Assembly: GCA_039090855.1 (NCBI GenBank)
Contig: CM077013.1
Coordinates: forward strand, 134,127,240-134,191,239
Length of the DNA: 64,000 nucleotides
Source: Macrothele yani
Lineage: Eukaryota; Arthropoda; Arachnida; Araneae; Macrothelidae
Reading direction: 5' to 3'
The notes below the pieces were generated by a model. That model was not told the origin of the DNA and did no database searches. It was given only the letters and a program-made list of their open reading frames with translations. Position numbers and translations under genes: made by a program. Shown in pieces: positions 57,425 through 64,000 of the stretch (position 1 is the first letter of the stretch; each line of letters starts with the position of its first letter).

Positions 57425-57960
57425 AAAATCAACGTTGGAACAAAAATCTTAGTCGTCTTGGTTGCTGTCCAAATATGTTCGTCACATTGTCAATGAATTC
57501 AGTGTCCTCTTTCACTGTTTTCCTATAAACGCTGAGTACGCACAGTCCACTTGGCCTCTTATCTCCCACCGTAGACCGATTCCAAGTCTTGACGCGTGGT
57601 AATGTACTGAAGGAGCGTTCAATGCTACATGCTGTCGCTGGAAAAGTCAGGCCAATAAGGGGTTGCTTGACGTATTAAATCTGCGTACTCGAGAGATTCA
57701 TTTGGGGTTGCTTCATTTTTCCACATCTCCTACAATGTGGTTGTCTCGGCGATAAAATTCGGTAAAATATCTCCGTGAAGACTATCTACCTCTTCTGCAA
57801 CAACAAGAAATGACGCTTTATCTAATGTTTTAATAGCATCTGGGTGGAGCTGCATAAGCGAAAATGCTCTTTGGTGCGTAGAAGAGAAAATGTCTCTCAC
57901 AGAAGAAATAATAGAGTCCAAGTAAAGGATGAAGATCTATTTTCATCCCTTACTTGGAAG
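57425..57960 (-). pseudogene. hAT transposase relic (C-terminal region)
   Basis: The minus strand reads MDSIISSVRDIFSSTHQRAF and LVVAEEVDSLHGDILPNFIA, then LIGLTFPATACSIERSFSTL, RVKTWNRSTVGDKRPSGLCV and FGQQPRRLRFLF. The S.ERSFS.L...KTW.RSTM...RL..L pattern is the C-terminal dimerisation region of animal hAT transposases. The catalytic core is missing. It lies inside piggyBac-like copy 3. Confidence 0.75.
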
Positions 57961-58180
57961 TGCGGAACCGATAATATATCGGTCACTGGTCAACGATACT
58001 TGCACCCTCCTGTACAAAATCCTGTCGGCGTTACTGGATGTCAGTGTCAGAGAGACTAGCCCCTCCCTATCATGCCTTGGGTCATGAAGCAGAAAATGAA
58101 GGACTAGAAGGGAGCGACTATGACCCGTGACAGGTTTATGGCCGGTACTGCTGAGGGTAAGATAAGGGCTAAGGAGCTGC

Positions 58181-58400
58181 TTTTTTTTTTTTTTTTATTT
58201 ATTGGAGGTTTAACGACCACCGTGAGCAACTTAATGGGTTATAAGCATTCGCCTGTTCCTAATTTAGGGTCACAGACTCCAGTGAAGGGAGAGAGCCAGC
58301 GCCGTAAAACAAACAGAACATCCATGCCTCACCAAGATTCGAACCCGGACCCCTTTCAGACGAAAAATCAGAGGCCATCGCTTAGACCACTGGGCCACCG
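58181..58400 (-). repeat. SINE family S, inside piggyBac-like copy 3
   Basis: This minus-orientation copy has a T run (A tail) at 58181-58197 and a GGGTTCGAATCTTGG B box. Confidence 0.85.
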
Positions 58401-58655
58401 AACTATTTTGCCCCGGCTTTCGTAAAACCCGGTAGCTATATAAACATTTCTGTTTGTCGAGTAAATTTTTTTGGACACCATTTCGTTCAAGGTATATCGG
58501 CCGTTTAAAGGGTTAAATAAATTTACATTCAAGTGATACAAAAATAACGCACTTTGAAACCTGAACTTCAAAATTTATACACTTTTTCAAGGTGCATACA
58601 AATGCTGAAAACGGAACATGCATAATTATCTTCGTTTGTTTGTATGGGGGTTTAA

Positions 58656-59416
58656 CCCTTTAACCTGCTGGAACGAATTAATTCGGGCTTAGCAAAATGG
58701 TATGAAATTAGCTGGAACGAATAAATTCGTTGTCTAAGAAGTGGGCTGAACGCGGGAGTAAACCTGTGCATCAGAAAGAGTTGGTTATTCAAAGTTAGAT
58801 TTGTTATTCCGAGTTGTCTTATTGTTCAAATTTGGTTGGTCTTGTTTTTCAGGCCTTTTTATTCAAAGCTAGCAACGAAGTGGATGACTGATTACCTGTT
58901 AAAATGATTTTTTTTTATTGGAGGTTTAACTACCACCGTGAGCAACTCAATGGGCTATAAGCAGTCGCTGGTCCCTAATTTAGAGTCATTGATTCCAGGG
59001 AAGGGAGAAAGCCAGGGCCGTAAGACAAACACAACAACCACGCCTCACCGGGATTCAAACCCGGACCCCTTTCGGACGAATGAACAGAGGCCATCACTTA
59101 GACCATTGTGCCACCCGGGCGGCAAAAACAGGATTGTAACAGTGGCGACGATTCTAAAAAAGGAGAGAGATGTTTGTATTTACTCGCTTCTACCCAAATG
59201 CATGATGTCCATGTCAGAGGGACTACCACTTCTGCATCATGCCTTGAATCATGTAGCACAGAATAAAAGAGTAGAATGAAGCGCTCACACTGATGAAAGG
59301 AGGACATCGAATGTTTTGAGGTAACTTTGGTAAACCCTCGATGTGCACATTCTTTTTATAGGAGCACAGAAAATTTTGGGGAACACCTGGGTCAGGTACT
59401 TAAGCCGCTTAAAGGT
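58656..59416 (-). mobile_element. piggyBac-like element, copy 4
   Basis: TTAA at 58652-58655 is followed by CCCTTTAACCTGCTGGAACG, and AAGCCGCTTAAAGG precedes TTTAA at about 59416-59420. The GCTGGAACGAATTAATTCGG inner end matches copies 1-3. The right boundary touches the next SINE and is less certain. A SINE lies inside. Confidence 0.6.
58908..59122 (-). repeat. SINE family S, inside piggyBac-like copy 4
   Basis: This minus-orientation copy has a short A tail, a GGGTTTGAATCCCGG B box and the body intact. Confidence 0.85.
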
Positions 59417-59600
59417 TTAACGACCATCGTGAGCATCTCAATGGGCTAAAAGCAGTCTCTGGTCCCTAATTTAGGGCCACTGACTCCAGGGATGGGAGAG
59501 AGCCAGAGCCGTAAGGCAAGCAACATCCATGCCTCACCGGGTTCGAACCCAGATCCCTTATCGGACAAATGGTCAGGAGACCACTGCGCCACTGGGGCTG
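59412..59600 (-). repeat. SINE family S, shortened copy
   Basis: The body and GGGTTCGAACCCGG B box are present. The A-box region is shortened. A further badly decayed piece (CTAATTTATAACTACTGG) may lie at 59670-59830. Confidence 0.75.
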
Positions 59601-59839
59601 CATAATTATCTTAAATACATCTAAAACATCACTACGAGTAGCAACAAATTATTTCATTGGCATTTGTTTTGTTCCAGAGTTTAAGGGGTCCCATGAGCAT
59701 CCAAAATTAGAGCCGTCGTCTATACTTAATTTATAACTACTGGTTCTAGAAAAGAACCATTGTCCCAAAGATAGATCTTTGTCTTTATCGGGGATATGAA
59801 CGGATACCTAGCAGCATGAAGAGTCAGAAGCGTTCACTC

Positions 59840-60282
59840 TAGAGCGAAGGCTTCTTTAGACAAACCACATGCCCATCGAGGTTCCTCAGGTGTAAGTTTA
59901 ACATATGGATCGTAAAATGCTTTCAAAAATTCAAGTGGGCTGCACTGGGAAAAGTTTAAATACTTCTTTAGAGAGCTTCCCCCGAGTAAAAAGATGTTTT
60001 GGAAATACAATTCCATCAAAGATATCCCAGTCTTTAAAACCATTAAACTTTGATAGATGAGGAGTTAAAAACTTGCTGACAAGATGGCGTAATGTCCTTG
60101 ATAATGATTAAGATTGTATGATTGATTGAAAATAAAAACTCTGAAAAAAAAAATGTGAAACAGTTGTGCTGTTGAAAGTCAGAACTTTGCAGTTCACTGA
60201 AAATTATATTTCCCCCCTACCTGGATAAGAAATTAGTGACGCCTCACCCGGACTACCTCTAGGCCAGGTAACAATGAGGTGG
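59840..60282. other. Unassigned DNA, possibly intronic
   Basis: A minus-strand frame at 59834-60043 has no recognised motif. If the open frame at 60289-60459 is a real first exon, this is its intron. Confidence 0.4.
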
Positions 60283-60288
60283 ACTTAC
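60283..60288 (-). promoter_or_regulatory. Candidate 5' splice site
   Basis: The minus strand reads CAG|GTAAGT, a consensus donor, at the end of the hydrophobic open frame. Confidence 0.4.
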
Positions 60289-60459
60289 CTGTGCAAGGGC
60301 AAGAACTCTGCGCCCAGTTGTACTGTGGAGGAACCAATACAGACACAGTCCAACCGTAAAGGCTACGACATATAAAGGTAAAGTAAGCATGTCGCCGGAT
60401 GTGAATGCAAGCAACGGCCACAGGGCTACGTACGAAAGACCCCGACGCCGAGGTATCAT
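60289..60459 (-). CDS. Candidate first coding exon of a host membrane-anchored protein
   Basis: The frame from ATG 60459 reads MIPRRRGLSYVALWPLLAFT; an inner ATG at 60390 gives MLTLPLYVVAFTVGLCLYWF. Either start yields a 20-residue hydrophobic helix followed by HSTTGRRVLALAQ, ending in phase 0 at a consensus donor. An N-terminal anchor followed by basic residues would suit an ER-membrane enzyme, but the family cannot be named from this exon. Upstream DNA (60460-60850) is unusually CpG-rich, as a promoter would be. The rest of the gene would lie at lower coordinates, perhaps beyond the repeats. It may still be chance. Confidence 0.35.
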
Positions 60460-60850
60460 CCAAGGCGACGGAGTCCCGTTAAAATCCTACTCCATGCGGG
60501 AGACAGACAGCCCAACTCCCTCGGTTTGGCCGTCGCTCGCAAGAGGATACATTCAAGAGAGACGGGATGTCAGGAACGGCAGCGCCCCCAACCGGCAGTG
60601 ATGCTGAATCGACAACGGGAAGAAAAGAGAGTGAGCGAGGATCGACTCCCGGGCATACCGTACCGACCCAGCCCAGCGGTGCTCACTTCTTCCCACGAAA
60701 GAAAGTCAATATTGGCTGTCCCACTTCCAAAGAGCGTCTTCTTCAATCTCTCATTCCCTCTCTATCTCGCTCTTGGGTGATGTGTCCATCCCCCGCATCT
60801 GAAATCGCGTTCCTCCTCTTCCTCGCTCTTCCGATAGACATCAGTTGAAG
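60460..60850 (-). promoter_or_regulatory. CpG-rich patch, possible promoter/5' UTR
   Basis: By eye this stretch has many more CG dinucleotides and a higher GC content than the rest of the window. It is free of recognised repeats and precedes the candidate exon on the minus strand. Open frames on the plus strand are Pro/Arg-rich and have no known motif. Confidence 0.4.
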
Positions 60851-61487
60851 TGTCGTAAATTTACGATGCTCTCAAGTTGTAACTTCTACTTGATGCGGTT
60901 TATCGCGTAAACGGGAGAGCCATTGTAATCGAACTCGCTCAAAGACATAATAAAGAGGAGGACAGCTCGCCAGAGCAAGATGAGTTCGTAATAAGCTGTA
61001 ATCAGGAAATATATCGGGGGTGGCACTGAAATGCACAACAACGCAGAAAGTGAAATATTTACGTTTCTCTTTTAGCTTGCACGATTGTTTACGCAGGCTT
61101 GCACGACGAAATGGATATCTGGAAGGGGAGGTTGTCTTTTGCTCATTTTAATATGGAAAACTGGAATGCGGTGTGGAATTTGCTTTGCCATAAAACGCAA
61201 ATTCCAAACAAAACATTTTTCTTAAATTAAATTTGCCACCTGATAACTTCCTGATCTCTTGAAAGCGCCAGTTGTTGCGATAGTTCTCGTATGCTGATTA
61301 TGTTCACACTATTTAAAAACACTTTTTGGGAGAGAACAAGGCAATAATTATTAGCTGAGAAAGCAGTGCTTTTACAAAATGGACTGGAACCTTTCAATTC
61401 CTCATAGGCAAAGCTTTTTTTTTTTTTTTTTTTCGGTTAATGAGGAAGCAGTGGCTCTCTTTAAACAAAAGTTATTCGGACTTCTGT
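60851..61487. other. Unassigned DNA
   Basis: A T-run lies at about 61412-61432. Nothing else was recognised. Confidence 0.5.
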
Positions 61488-61694
61488 TGTTTCGGAGTTT
61501 AGCGACCACCACGAACAACTAGGGACACAAGCCGTCGCACGTCCCTGATTTGGGGCTGCTAGCTCCAGGAAAGGGAGAGAGCTAGTGCCGAAAGACAAAA
61601 GCACTATCTTGTCTCAGCCGGGACTCAAACCCAGCCCCATGTCGGACGAATAATTAAAAGCCAAGCCCTCATCAGACCAATCAGCCATTAGGAC
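61488..61694 (-). repeat. SINE family S
   Basis: This is a minus-orientation copy, more diverged than most (GGGTTTGAGTCCCGG B box). Confidence 0.8.
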
Positions 61695-61707
61695 AGCCCA
61701 ATTACTC

Positions 61708-61891
61708 GCAGCCGGTGGCATAGTGGAATAAGCGCTGGCTTCCGAGATGTTTCCAGATTGGAATTCCGGCGACACATAGATATTGTGTTTGTCTTATGGC
61801 ACTGGCTCGCTCTCCCTTTCCTGGAACTAGTGACTATAAATTAGGGATGGGCGACTACTTATAGCCCATCGAGTTGGTCGTTAAAACCTCT
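61708..61891 (+). repeat. SINE family S, inverted to the previous copy
   Basis: CAGCCGGTGGCATAGTGGAA and TAAGCGCTGG (A box) are followed by a worn B box and the normal body to GTTGGTCGTTAAAACC. With the copy at 61488-61694 it forms an inverted pair separated by only about 13 bp. Confidence 0.8.
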
Positions 61892-62214
61892 ATAACGAGA
61901 AAAAATTACTCGTACTCGTATGGTTGGCTAACACCCGAGTGGACACTACTTAAAATAGACAAATGACCTAGTCCGAAGCACCAAGGGAAGAGAAGCAGCA
62001 GATCTGTTATTAGAGACGAATCTTCTCCGGAACCACCGACTAAGTTTGACTTTCAAAGCACATGCGTCCTTCACGCTTACCAGCCGATAAAGTACGGGTG
62101 GATTTTCGTTCATTTTCGAAAGAACATCAGCAATAAATTCTTAAGAACAGATCCATTTTACGGATAAAAAGGAAAGAAATGTTCATTATCACAAACACTG
62201 TGATCTAGATTTTT

Positions 62215-62445
62215 TCCTATTCGTAGCCTGTTGACACCCACTGAGGGGCATAATAGGCCTCCCCCAGTCTTTTCCAACTTCCTCGATCCTTAGCCTCAGT
62301 CCACCATTTAGCACCCTTGCGTTTTATTTTCGTTTCGGGGGTAAATCGGTCTAATCCCCCACGCTGACCAGATGGATTGGAGCGGGGGGGGAGGTATATT
62401 TTACAGCTTCTGCCAGCTAGAAGAGAAAGGCAGACTCCCACTGCT
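62215..62445 (-). pseudogene. Possible non-LTR retrotransposon C-terminal fragment
   Basis: The minus-strand frame reads KWWTEAKDRGSWKRLGEAYY, which resembles the W...A.DR..W..LGEAY tail of some non-LTR reverse transcriptase proteins, followed by APQW. No RT core is nearby. Confidence 0.35.
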
Positions 62446-62780
62446 TAAGAAGAGAAAAAAGTAAAATAGGAAAGATTTACTCCTAGCCCTCGAATATCTA
62501 ATAGCATCAAGATTTTTTTACGAAGTAACAAAACAATAGCACGGTTTTTAATGTTCCAGTGAACGAAAAAATAACCTCGATCCGATACTTTTAGTCAGTT
62601 TCTCAAGGACTGTAAGAGAGAAGCGGAAGTAAACGTAACCACCACTCGTGTAAAAACAGGACTCCCTCCTTCTGGTAACTTGTGATATTTGGTCCCCCTC
62701 CTTGAACTAAATATCACATCTTACCGGAAGTCATCCTGCACTCCTATAATGGATACGCTAGTGTTCCATAACAATAGATC

Positions 62781-62983
62781 CTTTTTTTTTTTTCATTTTG
62801 GGATATCACGATCACCACGAGCCATAAGCAGTGCCCGTCTCTAATTTAGGACCAGTAGTTCCACAGGGGGGGGGTAATGTTAACACCCTACATTAAACAC
62901 ACCAAGAGGCGGAACAAGATTCTGGGCCCACTCGGACAGCTGGTCAGAAGCCTGCGATTACAGAAAACTGCGCCACTGAGACA
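62781..62983 (-). repeat. SINE family S, diverged copy
   Basis: A T-run at 62781-62791, CACCACGAGCCATAAGCAGT and the GTCTCTAATTTAGGACCAGT body match the family. The tRNA head is worn. Confidence 0.7.
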
Positions 62984-63193
62984 GACGCAGTATATTTTCT
63001 GTGAAACAGCATAGAACATTCGGATCCAAATATATTTTCTGGTATCGACGTATTCTTCGACCGAATGCTGGCCTCAATACATGCACTGAAGTATATCGGA
63101 TACCATATTAAAAATCACACCGGATATTGCATACTGTCACATCAGAAATTTCCAGGGAAAATCCGAGCCTCGGCACATCAGCTTGTATAAGTA

Positions 63194-63760
63194 CAGGGCA
63201 ATTCAAAATGATTACCCCGAATACAAATGGCAATACCTGGTTTATGGACATAGATACAAAGCTCACATTGTTGCACAATAAAGAAGGAAGTTTAGAATTT
63301 TGTTTCCATATCTTACAAATGTTTTATGTGACTCCCCTTGGGTCACGCGGACAACGCCTAAACGGTAATCCATGTCACGCCATACATTAGGAAGATGTCC
63401 GTAGTCACTGATGTCAGTGCAAGCTGAATGCGCATCTTTAGTTCTTGCAGTATTCTTGGCAAAGGTGGCACATACACATGGTCTTTGACATACCTCCACA
63501 AAAAGAAGTCACAAGGAGTAAGATCCGGAGACCTAGGGGGCCCACTTGCAGAAAACCCTGTCGTCCTGTCCACAACGACCAATCCAACTGCGCACGAGTA
63601 ACTCACTTTGCTACGTCACCATAGAGCATTACAGCAGTAGGTTCCAATAAAATTCTAAACTTCCTTCTTTCTTGTTTAGGGATATCAGCTGTCTATTTAT
63701 CTTCATAAACACGTTATTGTCATTTGTAATCGGGGCAATCATTTTGAATTACCTACCCTG
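63194..63760 (-). mobile_element. mariner-type deletion derivative 3
   Basis: The left end CAGGGCAATTCAAAATGATT and the right end (inverted) CAGGGTAGGTAATTCAAAAT are flanked by TA at 63192-63193 and 63761-63762. The left copy lacks about 4 bp. Inside, the minus strand retains only the C-terminal transposase: SPDLTPCDFFLW (third Asp), YVKDHVYVPPLPRILQELKM and WRDMDYRLGVVRVTQG. The rest of the gene is deleted, so it could move only with help from another copy. Confidence 0.85.
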
Positions 63761-63762
63761 TA

Positions 63763-64000
63763 CTATAGACGATTAAGAATTAGAAATTAATATGAATTCC
63801 GATGTGCAGTTCTACGCTACACACAAGTAAAGAATCCAAATTCATGACTTATAGCGAAATAACATCTCAACTATATCGAAATCTAATTTCGACATGAGTG
63901 AAGCCATCCCTGAACCGTGATGGTTGAAACACAATGTGACATTATGGAAAACCAGAAGTCAAATTTAGCTAAATTCATTTCAATCACCTTCCACTTCGAT
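63763..64000. other. Unassigned DNA
   Basis: Nothing recognised up to the window end. Confidence 0.5.

Larger units (their letters stand above)
56950..58512 (-). mobile_element. piggyBac-like element, copy 3
   Basis: It is flanked by TTAA at 56946-56949 and 58513-58516, with ends CCTTTTAATTGGCTG and GGCCGTTTAAAGG. Orientation is opposite to copies 1 and 2. It contains an hAT relic and a SINE. Confidence 0.75.

Noticed and set aside
57844..58059. Plus-strand basic frame opposite the hAT relic
   Set aside because: The hAT motifs are on the minus strand; the plus frame has none.

Overview
This window reads as animal, very probably arthropod and plausibly arachnid, nuclear DNA made almost entirely of interspersed repeats. 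The arthropod call rests on many Tc1/mariner transposase relics of types I associate with spiders and other arthropods, an RTE-like non-LTR retrotransposon, Penelope-like elements and an abundant tRNA-derived SINE. No operon-like gene order, rRNA gene or CRISPR array is visible, and no long intact host gene. All identities come from reading motifs by eye; no database was searched.

Layout. 1-2.4 kb: mostly unassigned, with one possible Tc1 helix-turn-helix relic. 2.4-5.7 kb: a minus-strand RTE-like retrotransposon interrupted by a 179-bp solo LTR that contains a tRNA-like sequence. 5.7-13.7 kb: three units of a Penelope-like element (PLE), two head-to-tail on the minus strand and one inverted on the plus strand, followed by a 46-bp RTE scrap. 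14.7-22.7 kb: a row of Tc1 and mariner elements, including one Tc1 inserted into another and one nearly intact transposase with a single stop. 23-28 kb: a Tigger/pogo-like element with a hairpin MITE inside it, and a TTAA-flanked piggyBac-like element. 28.6-30.6 kb: a second RTE copy broken by an inverted SINE pair and by another piggyBac-like element. 31.8-36.6 kb: two Tc1 elements; the second holds a foldback MITE, which holds a truncated PLE with a GIY-YIG endonuclease and a predicted hammerhead ribozyme. 36.8-41.6 kb: satellite-like tandem arrays and a second tRNA-bearing LTR with a primer-binding site. 42.8-55.2 kb: an RT relic, more Tc1/mariner relics, a foldback array and a 148-bp tandem amplification of part of a transposase gene. 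55.6-63.8 kb: SINE-rich DNA, two more piggyBac-like copies, an hAT relic and a mariner deletion derivative. At 60.3-60.85 kb a CpG-rich patch precedes a short hydrophobic open frame that ends at a good 5' splice site. It is the only candidate host exon.

The elements do not work together as a pathway. What they give is a record of insertion order: several nests have recoverable empty sites, in some of which the host element's reading frame resumes exactly. The most unusual items are the short LTRs carrying a tRNA-like Pol III promoter, the ribozyme-bearing PLE inside a foldback MITE inside a Tc1 gene, the PLE palindrome, and the two local amplification structures at 48.8-49.3 kb and 54.4-55.1 kb.
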